NCBI GenBank assembly: GCA_035698665.1
Contig: DASSBN010000082.1
Location: 1-49,238, forward strand
DNA: 49,238 bases
Source: DATEOR01 sp035698665
GTDB taxonomy: Bacteria > Actinomycetota > Thermoleophilia > Gaiellales > Gaiellaceae
Reading direction: 5' to 3'
A program made the position numbers and the translations under genes. The notes below the pieces were generated by a model that was not told the DNA's origin, made no database searches, and worked only from the letters and a program-made list of their open reading frames with translations. This document shows positions 23,419 through 32,517 of the stretch, piece by piece (the stretch's first letter is position 1; each line of letters starts with the position of its first letter).

Positions 23419-25245
23419 GTGTGCGGAATCATCGGATACGTGGGCTCCCGGGAGGCGCACCCGTTGCTCCTCCAAGGCCTCGAGCGCCTCGAGTATCGCG
23501 GCTATGACTCCGCCGGGATCGCGCTCCTCGAAGACCAGGGCCTGGACTACGTTCGCGCCGTCGGAAACCTCGACAAGCTGAAGGCGGCGACGGGGCTCGA
23601 CGGCTCCACGTCGAGCACCGGAGTGGGGCACACGCGCTGGGCGACGCACGGCAGGGTCTCCTATGAGAACGCGCATCCGCTGACCGGCTGCGTCGACGAC
23701 GAGGTCGCGGTCGTCCTCAACGGGATCGTCGAGAACTTCGGCGAGCTGAAGGAGTCGTTGCTCGAGGAGGGCCATGCCTTCACCTCGGAGACGGACGCGG
23801 AGGTTGTCGCTCACCTCGTCGAGCGCCACTACGAAGGCGACCTCACGCAGGCCGTGGCGAAGGCGTACACGCAGCTGGAGGGCCACTTCGCCTTCGTGGT
23901 GATCCACCGAGAACATCCGGACATGCTCGTCGGCGCCCGCCTCCAGTGCCCGCTCGTCGTCGGCATCGGGGAGGGCGAGATGTTCCTCGCCTCGTCGATC
24001 GCCGCGTTCCTCCGGGAGACGCGGCGGGTCCAGCTGATCGAGGACGGCGAGGTCGTCGCGATCACGAAGGACGGCGCGACCTTCGTCTCCGTGGACGACG
24101 GGCCGCGTGAGCGCGAGGAGTTCGAGGTCGACTGGGATGACGAGGACGCCGAGAAGCACGGCTACGAGACCTTCATGCTCAAGGAGATCTACGAGCAGCC
24201 CCAGGCGGTCGCGGAAACCATCGGGCAGCGCGTTCGCGGCGACGAGCTCGACTTCGACGACATCGGGCTGACCGAGCTGGAGACGCAGAACCTGCGCCGC
24301 ATGGTCGTCCTCGCCACCGGCACCGCCTACCACGCTGGCCTGGTCGGGCGCTACGTGATCGAGGAGTGGGCGCGCATTCCGTGCGAGCCCGACATCGCGA
24401 GCGAGTGGCGCTACCGGAACCCCGTCCTGACGAAGGACACGCTCGTCGTGGGGATCTCGCAGTCCGGGGAAACGCGCGACACCGTGCACGCCCTGCGGCT
24501 CGCCCGCGAGAGCGGGGCACGGACGATGGCGATCACGAACATGATGGGGACGCAGATCACCCAGGAGGTCGAGCGCGTCCTCTACACGCGGGCGGGCATC
24601 GAGATGAGCGTCGCGGCCACGAAGACCTTCACTGCCCAGGTCACGTTGCTCTATCTCCTGGCGCTCCATCTCGCCCAGGTACGGAAGACGCTGCCGGAGG
24701 AAGAGATCAAGAGCCTCCTGGCCGAGGTCTCGGCGCTGCCCGCGAAGATCGGCGCCTATCTCGACGGCGACCATCCCATCGAGGAGATCGCGCAGCGGCA
24801 CTATCAAGCTCCCTTCTTCCTGTACCTCGGCCGGCACATCGGGCTGCCGGTCTGCCTCGAGGGCGCGCTCAAGCTGAAGGAGCTCTCGTACATCCCGACC
24901 GATGCCTATTCGGCGGGCGAGATGAAGCACGGACCGATCGCGCTCCTCGACGAGCAGACCCCGGTCGTCTGTGTCGCGACGGACTCGCACGTCTACGACA
25001 AGGTCGTTTCGAACATCCAGGAGGTGCGGGCGCGCGGGGCGGACGTGATCGCCATCGCAACGGACGGCAACGAGGACATCCAGCACCACGCTGACGACGT
25101 CGTCTACGTGCCGAGGACGCATCCCTTCCTGCAGGCGGCACTCGCCGTCGTCCCGTTGCAGCTCCTTGCCTACCGGATCGCCAGGCTGCGGGGGCTCAAC
25201 ATCGACCAGCCGCGCAACCTGGCCAAGACAGTCACGGTCGAATAG
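23419..25245 (+). CDS. glmS: Glutamine-fructose-6-phosphate aminotransferase
   Basis: GlmS makes glucosamine 6-phosphate from fructose 6-phosphate and glutamine. The 608-residue protein starts with the N-terminal nucleophile (GTG then TGC: MCGIIGYVG), which fixes the start. The amidotransferase domain has GHTRWATHG and ALNG-like LNGIVENF; two SIS domains follow (GISQSGETRDTVHAL, AATKTFTAQVTLL), and the chain ends QPRNLAKTVTVE as in all GlmS. A GGGGG Shine-Dalgarno lies 6 nt before the GTG. The 112-bp gap after glmM holds an AT-rich patch (23318-23345) that may include a promoter. Confidence 0.97.
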   Translation: MCGIIGYVGSREAHPLLLQGLERLEYRGYDSAGIALLEDQGLDYVRAVGNLDKLKAATGLDGSTSSTGVGHTRWATHGRVSYENAHPLTGCVDDEVAVVLNGIVENFGELKESLLEEGHAFTSETDAEVVAHLVERHYEGDLTQAVAKAYTQLEGHFAFVVIHREHPDMLVGARLQCPLVVGIGEGEMFLASSIAAFLRETRRVQLIEDGEVVAITKDGATFVSVDDGPREREEFEVDWDDEDAEKHGYETFMLKEIYEQPQAVAETIGQRVRGDELDFDDIGLTELETQNLRRMVVLATGTAYHAGLVGRYVIEEWARIPCEPDIASEWRYRNPVLTKDTLVVGISQSGETRDTVHALRLARESGARTMAITNMMGTQITQEVERVLYTRAGIEMSVAATKTFTAQVTLLYLLALHLAQVRKTLPEEEIKSLLAEVSALPAKIGAYLDGDHPIEEIAQRHYQAPFFLYLGRHIGLPVCLEGALKLKELSYIPTDAYSAGEMKHGPIALLDEQTPVVCVATDSHVYDKVVSNIQEVRARGADVIAIATDGNEDIQHHADDVVYVPRTHPFLQAALAVVPLQLLAYRIARLRGLNIDQPRNLAKTVTVE

Positions 25246-25250
25246 GACGA

Positions 25251-25275
25251 GTGGGGCCCCGGGGCCCGGGGCCAC
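25251..25275. terminator. GC-rich hairpin between glmS and arfB
   Basis: GTGG plus CCCC pair with GGGG plus CCAC around a 7-nt loop, with a 2-nt bulge. It starts 5 bp after the glmS stop and lies between convergent genes. There is no T-run. Confidence 0.5.
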
Positions 25276-25353
25276 CGCGAGCCTCCCTCCGGTCTCGACC
25301 CTAACCCCCGCGAGCGCGCGTGTCTCGCGCGGTCCGTATCGAAAGCGTCACGA
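25268..25353 (+). repeat. Dispersed 86-bp element, copy B (after glmS)
   Basis: Partner of the element at 14929-15014, same orientation. The internal hairpin reads GGT-CTCG-ACC where copy A has GCT-TTCG-AGC, a compensatory C-G to G-C exchange. The last bases overlap the stop codon of the minus-strand ArfB-like gene. Confidence 0.6.
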
Positions 25354-25740
25354 CTCGTCGGGCGGACGGCGCAGGCGCTTCGTCGTACCCCGCCGCTTCT
25401 TCTCCTCGAGCCTCCGCTCGCGTGCCGCAGCCGTCGGCTTCGTGGGCCGCCGCTTCCGCTCCACCCGCAGGCCCGCCCTGATCGCCGCAGCCAGCCTCTC
25501 CAGCGCGAGCTCGCGGTTTCGCGTCCGGCTCCGCTCGTCCTGTGCGACCGCGCGCACGACGGGTCCGACTCGCCGCCGCAGTCGCGCCCTCTGCGCCTCC
25601 GACAACGTCTCGGATGCCTCGACGTCGAACACCGCCTCGACCCGCGTTTCCGTCTTTTGCGCGTGCTGGCCGCCCGGCCCGCTCGAGCGCGAGTAGCGGA
25701 ATGCGATCTCCTCCACGGGGATCGCCAGCCGATTGTGCAC
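25348..25740 (-). CDS. arfB: ArfB-like peptidyl-tRNA hydrolase (class I RF domain)
   Basis: A 130-residue release-factor-like protein. The catalytic GGQ motif sits in RYSRSSGPGGQHAQKTETRVEA. A basic C-terminal tail of about 40 residues (RERRLEEKKRRGTTKRLRRP) is the part that, in ArfB/YaeJ, enters the empty mRNA channel of stalled ribosomes. Ribosome rescue is therefore the likely role. The frame is open far upstream, but GTG 25740 precedes the family N-terminus and clears the divergent HAD gene. Confidence 0.92.
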   Translation of the reverse strand: MHNRLAIPVEEIAFRYSRSSGPGGQHAQKTETRVEAVFDVEASETLSEAQRARLRRRVGPVVRAVAQDERSRTRNRELALERLAAAIRAGLRVERKRRPTKPTAAARERRLEEKKRRGTTKRLRRPPDES

Positions 25741-25745
25741 CTGAA

Positions 25746-25751
25746 TAGACT
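25746..25751 (+). promoter_or_regulatory. -10 element of the HAD phosphatase gene (TAGACT)
   Basis: TAGACT, 8 nt, ATG 25760. Leader at most one or two bases. Confidence 0.5.
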
Positions 25752-25759
25752 CGCGTGCG

Positions 25760-26536
25760 ATGACCGCGATTCTGCTGGACATCGACGGCGTTTTGCACGT
25801 TTCGGGCGAGGCGGTGCCCGGCGCGCCCGATGCAGTGCGGGCTCTCCGCGAGGAGGGCCACCGGCTCCGCTTCGTCACGAACAACACGACGCGCGCCCGC
25901 GCAGTGCTCGCAGGCGAGCTCCAGTCGATCGGCTTCGACCTCGAAAGCGAGGACATCACGACCACCCCGCTCGCCGCGGGGAAGCTCCTTCAGGGGAAGC
26001 GCGTGCTCGCGCTCACGATGAGCTCGATCCGGGACGACCTCTCCGAGTACGTCGAGCTTGTGGACGACGGCGCCGATGCCGTGCTGCTCGGAGGCGCCGA
26101 CGAGAGCGAGGAGACCGCAGAGGTGTTCTCGTACGACCGGCTGAACCAGGCCTACGCCGAGCTCCGCGAGGGCGCGCGCCTCGTCTGCCTGCACAAGAAC
26201 AAGTGGTGGCAGACGAGCCGCGGGCCGCTCCTCGACGCGGGAGCCTTCGTCGCCGGGCTCGAGTACGCCGCCGGAGTCGAGGCCGAGATCGTCGGGAAGC
26301 CGACCGCGGCCTACTTCCAGGCGGCGCTCTCCGAGGTGGACGCGACACCCGCTGAAGCGGTGATGGTGGGGGACGACGTCGAGGCCGACATCGGGGGTGC
26401 GAAGGCCATCGGCATGCGCGGCGTGCTCGTCCGCACCGGCAAGTTCCGGCCCGCGGCGCTCGAGGAGGCGGGGACCCAGCCGGACGCCGTCGTCGACTCG
26501 ATCGCCGACCTCCCCGCCTACCTCGACGGCTCGTGA
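25760..26536 (+). CDS. HAD-superfamily class IIA phosphatase (NagD/LHPP-like)
   Basis: A 258-residue HAD hydrolase. Motif I is LLDIDGVLHVSGEAVPGA with the nucleophile Asp, motif II is FVTNNTTRAR, and motifs III/IV are EIVGKPTAAYF and VMVGDDVEADIGGAKAIGMRGVLVRTGKF. The cap domain is type C2A, as in NagD, phosphoglycolate phosphatase and mammalian LHPP; KNKWWQTSRGPLLDAGAF is especially LHPP-like. A small phosphorylated metabolite is the expected substrate. It begins an operon with acpS and nnr through a GTGA overlap. Confidence 0.9.
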   Translation: MTAILLDIDGVLHVSGEAVPGAPDAVRALREEGHRLRFVTNNTTRARAVLAGELQSIGFDLESEDITTTPLAAGKLLQGKRVLALTMSSIRDDLSEYVELVDDGADAVLLGGADESEETAEVFSYDRLNQAYAELREGARLVCLHKNKWWQTSRGPLLDAGAFVAGLEYAAGVEAEIVGKPTAAYFQAALSEVDATPAEAVMVGDDVEADIGGAKAIGMRGVLVRTGKFRPAALEEAGTQPDAVVDSIADLPAYLDGS

Positions 26537-26907
26537 AGGTCGGCCTCGACCTCATCGAGATCGGGCGCATCGAGCGCACGCTCGTGCGCTACCCCTCGTT
26601 CCGCGACCGCGTCTTCACGCAGGCCGAGCGCGCGTACTGCGATTCGCGCCCGAACCCCCCGCAGCACTACGCAGCGAGGTTCGCGGGCAAGGAGGCGGTG
26701 GGCAAGGCGCTCGGATTCGGCGTCGCCCGCGCATTCGCCTGGCGGGACGTCGAGATCTCCGGGCGGCCGAAGCCCAGCGTGAAGCTCTCCGGCCGCGTGG
26801 CGGACTGGGCGCGGCGAAACGAGGCCGGTGAGCTCGACCTGTCGATGACGCATTCGCGCGAGCTCGCTGCGGCCGTCTGCGTCGTTCGCGACGTCGATGT
26901 GGACTGA
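26533..26907 (+). CDS. acpS: Holo-[acyl-carrier-protein] synthase
   Basis: AcpS transfers 4'-phosphopantetheine from CoA to acyl carrier protein. The Mg-binding VGLDLIEIGRIE and the RFAGKEAVGKALGFGV motif are both intact. Length is 124. The C-terminal strand runs DLSMTHSRELAAAVCVV, the usual end of the fold. GTG overlaps the HAD stop, and the end overlaps nnr by 11 bp. Confidence 0.95.
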   Translation: MKVGLDLIEIGRIERTLVRYPSFRDRVFTQAERAYCDSRPNPPQHYAARFAGKEAVGKALGFGVARAFAWRDVEISGRPKPSVKLSGRVADWARRNEAGELDLSMTHSRELAAAVCVVRDVDVD

Positions 26908-28387
26908 ACCGCTCTACACCGCGGAGGAGATGCGGGCGGCCGAGCAGGCCTACGACGGCTCGATGCTCGAGCTGATGGAGCGCGCCGGGACCGCGGCGGC
27001 CGAAGCGGCGTTGAGCCGTTTTCCCGACGCGAAGAGCATCGCCGTCTGGTGCGGAACGGGATCGAACGGCGGCGACGGCTTCGTCGTGGCGCGCAAGCTC
27101 GCGGAGGCCGGCCGCACTGTCGAAATCGTGCTCGCCGGGCCGGCAGAAAAGGTCGCCGGCGATGCGAAAGAGAACCTCGAACGCGCACGAAAGCTCCGGA
27201 TTCCGTTCGCGGAGCCCGGGGGCGGCGACGCGGCGGTCGACGCCTTGTTCGGCACAGGGTTCTCCGGAAAGCCGCGCGACGAGGCGGCGCGCCTGCTCGA
27301 GGCGCTGAACGGGCTCGGTGTCCCGGTCCTGTCCGTGGACGTGCCGAGTGGCGTCGACGCCTCGACGGGCGAGGTCGCAGGAACGGCCGTTCGCGCGGAC
27401 GCCACCGTCACGTTTCACGGGCGCAAGGTCGGGCTCGTCGTCGCGCCCGGACGCTTTCACGCGGGCGAGGTCGAGGTCGCCGACATCGGCCTGGCGCCCG
27501 GGCGGACGCGGCACGAGCACGTCACGAACGAGATCCTCGCGGAGGTGCCGCGCCGCGGCGCGAGCGACAACAAGTACACGGCCGGCTCGGTGCTCGTCGT
27601 CGGCGGTTCGACCGGAAAGACGGGTGCGCCCTGCCTGACCGCGGAGGCCGCTCTCCGCGCCGGAGCCGGAATCGTCACGGTCTGCGTGCCTGCGTCCCTG
27701 AACCTCGTCTTCGAACAGCGGCTGCTCGAGGTGATGAGCCGGCCGTGCGCCGACGAAGACGGCGTCATGACCATGGACGCCGCGGACGTGATCCTCGAGG
27801 CGGCGGAGAAGGCGACCGTGGTCGCGATCGGGCCGGGGCTCGGCCGGACCGATGCGGTGCGCGGCCTGGTCGGCTACCTCCTCGACCGGCTCGACAAGCC
27901 GATCGTCCTCGACGCCGACGGCCTCTGGGCGCTCGAGGGGCATCTGGACTGGGTCTTCGCGCGCGACGCGCCGACCGTTCTGACCCCGCACGCCGGCGAG
28001 CTGGCCCGCCTGCAGGGCCGTGACTCGAGCGCGATCTCGGCGCGGCGCCTGAACGCGGTGCAGGCGGGAGCGGACGACGTCGGAGCAGTCGTCCTCCTCA
28101 AGGGGGCGGACACCCTGGTCGCCTCGCCCGGCAGGGGCGTTCTCGTCTGCGACCTCGGCAATCCGGGGCTCGCAACGGCCGGCACCGGCGATGTCCTCAC
28201 CGGGATCGTGGCGTCGTTCCTCTCCAAGGGCATGGACGCAAAGACGGCAGCTGCTGCGGCGGCCGCGGCCGGCGGCGAGGCGGCCCGGCTCGCCGGTGAG
28301 CTCCACGGAACCGCGGGGATGATTGCGAGCGACGTCGTCGAGGCGCTTTCACCGGCGCTGAGCGCGTCCGCACGAAATACCCCTTGA
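26897..28387 (+). CDS. nnr: Bifunctional NAD(P)H-hydrate epimerase/dehydratase
   Basis: A 496-residue metabolite-repair enzyme that restores hydrated NAD(P)H. Residues 1-205 are the YjeF_N epimerase domain (MRAAEQAYDGSMLELMERAG ... WCGTGSNGGDGFVVARKL). Residues 220-496 are the ADP/ATP-dependent dehydratase (NKYTAGSVLVVGGSTGKTGAP, LTPHAGELARL, and GNPGLATAGTGDVLTGIVA). The acpS-nnr order is conserved in many bacteria. Confidence 0.95.
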   Translation: MWTEPLYTAEEMRAAEQAYDGSMLELMERAGTAAAEAALSRFPDAKSIAVWCGTGSNGGDGFVVARKLAEAGRTVEIVLAGPAEKVAGDAKENLERARKLRIPFAEPGGGDAAVDALFGTGFSGKPRDEAARLLEALNGLGVPVLSVDVPSGVDASTGEVAGTAVRADATVTFHGRKVGLVVAPGRFHAGEVEVADIGLAPGRTRHEHVTNEILAEVPRRGASDNKYTAGSVLVVGGSTGKTGAPCLTAEAALRAGAGIVTVCVPASLNLVFEQRLLEVMSRPCADEDGVMTMDAADVILEAAEKATVVAIGPGLGRTDAVRGLVGYLLDRLDKPIVLDADGLWALEGHLDWVFARDAPTVLTPHAGELARLQGRDSSAISARRLNAVQAGADDVGAVVLLKGADTLVASPGRGVLVCDLGNPGLATAGTGDVLTGIVASFLSKGMDAKTAAAAAAAAGGEAARLAGELHGTAGMIASDVVEALSPALSASARNTP

Positions 28388-28468
28388 AACCCATACGAGT
28401 CTCCGCTTAACTGCGTCGCGCACCGGCAGGCCCGGTTCCGAGGACAACCACGTACGAGAGGGGTGCAC

Positions 28469-31435
28469 GTGCGCCGCACGGCCTTCAGCTTTCTGCTCCT
28501 GGTCCTGATCACACTTGCGACCGCGTCGTCGGCAATGGCATGGAAGCCGCCGATGCACCAGAAGGGCGTCGAGCTTCCGCTCGGGATCGAGCTCGGCCCG
28601 GGCAACACCGTCACGATCCCGGATGTCTCGGGCGATCCGGCGAAGGCGGTCACCGTCCCGGTGAACGCGACGCTGAAGCAGGCGATCCAGTCCTTCCCGG
28701 CCGCGTTTCGCGCCGGCGTGATCGGCCCGGATGCATTCCCCGACACGTACTTCGGCCAGTCGTTCGTCCACCCGGACACGCGGAACGGCAACGACCGGCG
28801 CTCGGGCACCGGCCATGACGAGGCAATCTCGGACGAATGGCTCTCCTACCTCTGGGAGCAGGCCTGGCGGCCGGTGGACACCTGGTCGCTCGAGAGCGTC
28901 GTCCCGATCGACTGGACGCCCGCGCTCAACAACCGGTTGAAGAACATCGCCTTCACGGCCGGTTTCGTAATCGGCCACGCCAACGGCGACATGTGGGCGC
29001 ACACGCTCGTCAACTCGCCGGCGATCGCGGGCGGCGTCTTTCCCGACTTCACCGACGTCTCGCATGACGACATCGCGATCCGGCACACGATCGCCGAGGG
29101 CTACATGGACAAGCACCGCCCCGGCTACGAGCAGCACATCGCCACGCAGATCGACGTGCCCTCGGAGTTCGTGGCGACGACGATGCTCCTCTCGCCCTTC
29201 GCGCGGGCCCATGGGAAGCACGTCATCCTCGATCCCTTCGTCGAGCGCTACGAGCAGCTCGTGCCCGAGGCCGAGGAGCTCCGCTTCGACAATCAGCACC
29301 AGGACTGCTTCGACGACTCGGCGGACGACTGCACCGCCGTCCAGCACTTCGGGCACACGCATTTCGTCTGCGTCGAGGACGGCTGCGGGCCCGACCCCAC
29401 GGACTCCCCGATCAACGTCTTCGAGTGGGGCATCGACTCGGCCCTCCAGGCCTATTACGACGCGTGGATCGACGACATCAAGCAGGGCCTCATCGCCTGG
29501 GTCGACGTCAACGAGGTGATCGCGGAGGAGCTCTACACCGGCAAGGCGGACCCCGACGTGGATCGGATCGTCGACGCCGTCCACGACTGGGTGCTCGGCC
29601 ACATGCTCTCGATGATGGGCTATCCCGACTTCGTCGGGAACGGCGTCCTCTTCGTGTCCGACATCGCCTCGGCAGTCTCGAGCTTCTTCTTCAGCTGCAG
29701 CGGCAACCTGTGGGGCCCGCTCAAGAACGACCCGGTCTTCGGATCGGTGCTCGGCCCGGCGTGCGATCTCTACGACGACGTGAAGGAGGACATCACCGAC
29801 TGGGCGCTCGACGTCGCAGACGACCTGACGGCCGGCCTTCTCACCTGGGGCCTCGACCTCAAGCAGCTCCCGGCGCCCGCGTTCGCCGCGCTCGACCGCA
29901 ACGGCGACGGGAACCTCGGCGCCTCCGAGGTCGTCCGGATCATGAGCGAGCCGGAGGAGTACATCGACGACCCGCGGCTCTTCCCGCTCCCCGTCCGCGC
30001 GCTGCTCGACCAGGCGATGGACCTCACGTCGAGCCCGCAGGTCGACCAGGACGGCGACGAGGGCTCGGGGCAGGCGGAGGACTTCCGCGACTTCCAGATC
30101 GACGGCTTCGCCGCGCTCAGGAACACGCAGACGATGGGGATGCTCGGCCTCCTCGACGAGAACGGGCTGAACCAGTTCTTCAAGGCGAAGGCCGCGCAGG
30201 CGGGCAACTCCGCCGGTCTCGGCGACCTCTACTCGACGTACATGAACCAGAACGACCCGCTCCAGACTCCGAGCTGGTACGTCCCGAACAACATCATGCT
30301 CGGCTGGATGCGGGCGCTCGACGGGGACCACCAGTGGTCGACGACCTCGGTCTACCTGGAGGACGACGACGGCGCGGGGCCGCAGCCGGCGGTTCACCAT
30401 TCCTACGGCACGGGCGGCATGCGCATCTGGGAGGACTGTGTCGCGCGCCACCAGGTGTTCGAGCAGGTGTTCTACGAGCCCGTCCCGTGGCACACGACGC
30501 CGACGGAGCGGGCCTTCCAGGACACCTTCGACCCGGCGACCAACCTCACCGACCCGACCGCGCCGACGATCACGCTCGGCGTCGCCGGAACGACGACCAC
30601 GAGCGGAGGCACGACCTACATCGGCTCCGGCGGGACGGTCGTCGCGAAGGCGGACGACAACTACGATCCGCTCTCCGCGACGAGCCTCTACACGCGCGCC
30701 TTCCCGTCCGGCGGCACCGCGCCGGCGTGGGGAGCTGCGTCGGGCTCGAACCCCGAGAACGCCTCGCTCGCCGGTGGGACGGATGGCTCCTACGTCGTCG
30801 AGGCGAAGGGCATCGACCGGTGCGGCAACGAGTCGGGCGCCGAGTCGAAGACCGTCGTGGTCGACACCCAGGGGCCGGCGATCACGATCACGTCGCCCCA
30901 GCCGGACGAGGTCGTCTTCGACACGGACGACCTGAGCTCCATCGCCTACACGACAATGGACTCGGCCTCCGGGCTTGCGGGCGACTCGGTCACGTTCGAC
31001 GGCGAACCAGCCTCGAACGGCCAGGCGGTCGACATGTTCCTCCTGGCTCCGGGTCGGCACACGATCGTCGTCACGGCGACCGATGCGCTCGGAAACACCT
31101 CGACGCTCACGCGGCGCTTCAAGGTGCAGGCGGACGCCGAGAGCCTGACGGCCAACATCGAGCGGGCCTGGGACGAGGGCCTGATCACGAGCGCGGGGGC
31201 CTACAACGGGCTCCTCGAGAAGCTTGGCCAGGCGAAGACGAAGCACGCGCAGGGCAAACACGGGGCCGAGCGCAACGTCCTCGAGGCGTTCATCGACCAG
31301 GTGACCACGAAGCGCGGCAACGGCATCGACGTGGCGACGGCGGACCGTCTGATCGCCTTCGCGCGTGATCTGATCCACCGCGACGCGGCGGCGCACCCCG
31401 CCGCGGCGGCGAGGCGCGTGCGTCACCGCCGCTGA
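28469..31435 (+). CDS. Secreted zinc-dependent phospholipase C-like protein with EF-hand, Ig-like and FIMAH-like parts
   Basis: A 988-residue exported protein. The signal peptide ends A-M-A at residue 24, so the mature chain begins with W25, the zinc ligand position (Trp1) of Bacillus cereus PLC and clostridial alpha-toxin. The other ligands follow in order: H30, D88 and H101 (GPDAFPD ... SFVHPD), H170-x3-D174-x3-H178 (GHANGDMWAH), and H206-x3-E210. Later come an EF-hand loop (DRNGDGNLGASE), Ig-like repeats (DTQGPAITITSPQPDE), and a C-terminal helical FIMAH-like domain (NVLEAFIDQV). An in-frame GTG at 28463 exists; GTG 28469 fits the GAGAGGGG Shine-Dalgarno. Substrate unproven. Confidence 0.8.
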   Translation: MRRTAFSFLLLVLITLATASSAMAWKPPMHQKGVELPLGIELGPGNTVTIPDVSGDPAKAVTVPVNATLKQAIQSFPAAFRAGVIGPDAFPDTYFGQSFVHPDTRNGNDRRSGTGHDEAISDEWLSYLWEQAWRPVDTWSLESVVPIDWTPALNNRLKNIAFTAGFVIGHANGDMWAHTLVNSPAIAGGVFPDFTDVSHDDIAIRHTIAEGYMDKHRPGYEQHIATQIDVPSEFVATTMLLSPFARAHGKHVILDPFVERYEQLVPEAEELRFDNQHQDCFDDSADDCTAVQHFGHTHFVCVEDGCGPDPTDSPINVFEWGIDSALQAYYDAWIDDIKQGLIAWVDVNEVIAEELYTGKADPDVDRIVDAVHDWVLGHMLSMMGYPDFVGNGVLFVSDIASAVSSFFFSCSGNLWGPLKNDPVFGSVLGPACDLYDDVKEDITDWALDVADDLTAGLLTWGLDLKQLPAPAFAALDRNGDGNLGASEVVRIMSEPEEYIDDPRLFPLPVRALLDQAMDLTSSPQVDQDGDEGSGQAEDFRDFQIDGFAALRNTQTMGMLGLLDENGLNQFFKAKAAQAGNSAGLGDLYSTYMNQNDPLQTPSWYVPNNIMLGWMRALDGDHQWSTTSVYLEDDDGAGPQPAVHHSYGTGGMRIWEDCVARHQVFEQVFYEPVPWHTTPTERAFQDTFDPATNLTDPTAPTITLGVAGTTTTSGGTTYIGSGGTVVAKADDNYDPLSATSLYTRAFPSGGTAPAWGAASGSNPENASLAGGTDGSYVVEAKGIDRCGNESGAESKTVVVDTQGPAITITSPQPDEVVFDTDDLSSIAYTTMDSASGLAGDSVTFDGEPASNGQAVDMFLLAPGRHTIVVTATDALGNTSTLTRRFKVQADAESLTANIERAWDEGLITSAGAYNGLLEKLGQAKTKHAQGKHGAERNVLEAFIDQVTTKRGNGIDVATADRLIAFARDLIHRDAAAHPAAAARRVRHRR

Positions 31436-31443
31436 GCTCTTCA

Positions 31444-31474
31444 CCGGGGCGGCGGCAGGTCGTCGCCGCCCCGG
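31444..31474 (+). terminator. Terminator-like hairpin after the phospholipase-like gene
   Basis: CCGGGGCGGCG and CGCCGCCCCGG form a perfect 11-bp stem with a 9-nt loop. It ends 2 bp before the alr -10 element. No T-run follows. Confidence 0.65.
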
Positions 31475-31476
31475 GA

Positions 31477-31482
31477 TAACCT
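31477..31482 (+). promoter_or_regulatory. -10 element of alr (TAACCT)
   Basis: TAACCT, 9 nt, ATG 31492. Confidence 0.45.
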
Positions 31483-31491
31483 CGGCTCCCG

Positions 31492-32517
31492 ATGAGCCGG
31501 TCTGAGATCACGATCGACCTTGCCGCGCTGCGGCGGAACGCGGCTGCGCTCGTCGAGGCAGCCGGGGGAGCCGAGCTCTGGGCGGTCGTGAAGGCAGACG
31601 CCTACGGGCACGGCGCCGTTGACTGCGCCCGGGCGGCACTCGGCGGAGGAGCGCGGGCACTCTGCGTCGCGACGGCGAAGGAAGGCGCGGCGCTTCGCAG
31701 CGAGCTTCCCGAGGCACGCATTCTCGTGCTCAGCCCGCTCGCCGAGGGCGACGAGGCGCTCGCGCGCGAGGCCGGGCTCGAGGTGGCGGTGTCCTCGCTG
31801 CCGCTCCCGGAAGGGCTGGCCGTCCACGTCAAGGTGGATACCGGCATGGGACGGTTCGGCATGTCTCCGGAGGACGCGGCCTCGGTGGATCCCGGCCGCG
31901 TTGTCGGAGTCATGAGCCACCTGGCCACCGCCGACGAGGAGGACGCCTCCTTCGCCCGCGCCCAGCTGGAGGCGTTCGTGGAGATCGCCGCGCGCTTCCC
32001 GGGCGCGACCCGGCACGTCGCGAACAGCGCCGCGACGCTCTCCCTCCCGCAGTCCCGCTTCGACGCGGTGCGCTGCGGCGTCGCGCTCTACGGCCTCTCT
32101 CCCTTCGGGCGCGATCCGGCGGAGCACGGACTCGAGCCGGTGCTCTCCTGGCGGAGTTACGTCGCGCAGGCGAAGACGCTCGGCGCCGGAGGGAGCACCG
32201 GATACGGACGGCGCTTCGTCGCAGAAGGGGAGACGCGGATCGGGCTCGTCCCGGTGGGGTATGCCGACGGCTTCCGCCGCGGGCTCACGGGCACCCAGGT
32301 GCTCGTGGGCGGGACGAGGAGGCGGGCGCTCGGCACGGTCTCGATGGACTCCTTCGCGGTCGAGCTCGGCGACGAGCCCGAAGGCGCGTCCGTGACGCTC
32401 ATCGGAGACGGCCTGTTCGTCGAGGAGCACGCGCGCCACCTCGGGACGATCAACTACGAGGTCACGACCGGGATCGTCTCCGATCCGCGCCGCGCCGAAA
32501 GACGGGTGCATGGATAG
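31492..32517 (+). CDS. alr: Alanine racemase
   Basis: Alr supplies D-alanine for peptidoglycan. The PLP lysine is K34 in AVVKADAYGHGAV; the opposing catalytic Tyr lies in STGYGRRFVAEGETRIG, followed by VPVGYADGFRRGL. The LGTVSMDSFAVEL segment forms the substrate entry. At 341 residues it is 20-30 shorter than most Alr, with a compact middle region. Its last 8 bp overlap the tRNA nucleotidyltransferase gene. Confidence 0.95.
   Translation: MSRSEITIDLAALRRNAAALVEAAGGAELWAVVKADAYGHGAVDCARAALGGGARALCVATAKEGAALRSELPEARILVLSPLAEGDEALAREAGLEVAVSSLPLPEGLAVHVKVDTGMGRFGMSPEDAASVDPGRVVGVMSHLATADEEDASFARAQLEAFVEIAARFPGATRHVANSAATLSLPQSRFDAVRCGVALYGLSPFGRDPAEHGLEPVLSWRSYVAQAKTLGAGGSTGYGRRFVAEGETRIGLVPVGYADGFRRGLTGTQVLVGGTRRRALGTVSMDSFAVELGDEPEGASVTLIGDGLFVEEHARHLGTINYEVTTGIVSDPRRAERRVHG

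Noticed and set aside
28349..31444. A 1031-codon open frame on the minus strand opposite the phospholipase-like gene
   Set aside because: It is Arg/Val/Asp-biased with no domain, while the plus strand has a signal peptide and ordered zinc ligands. Long antisense frames are expected at this GC content.
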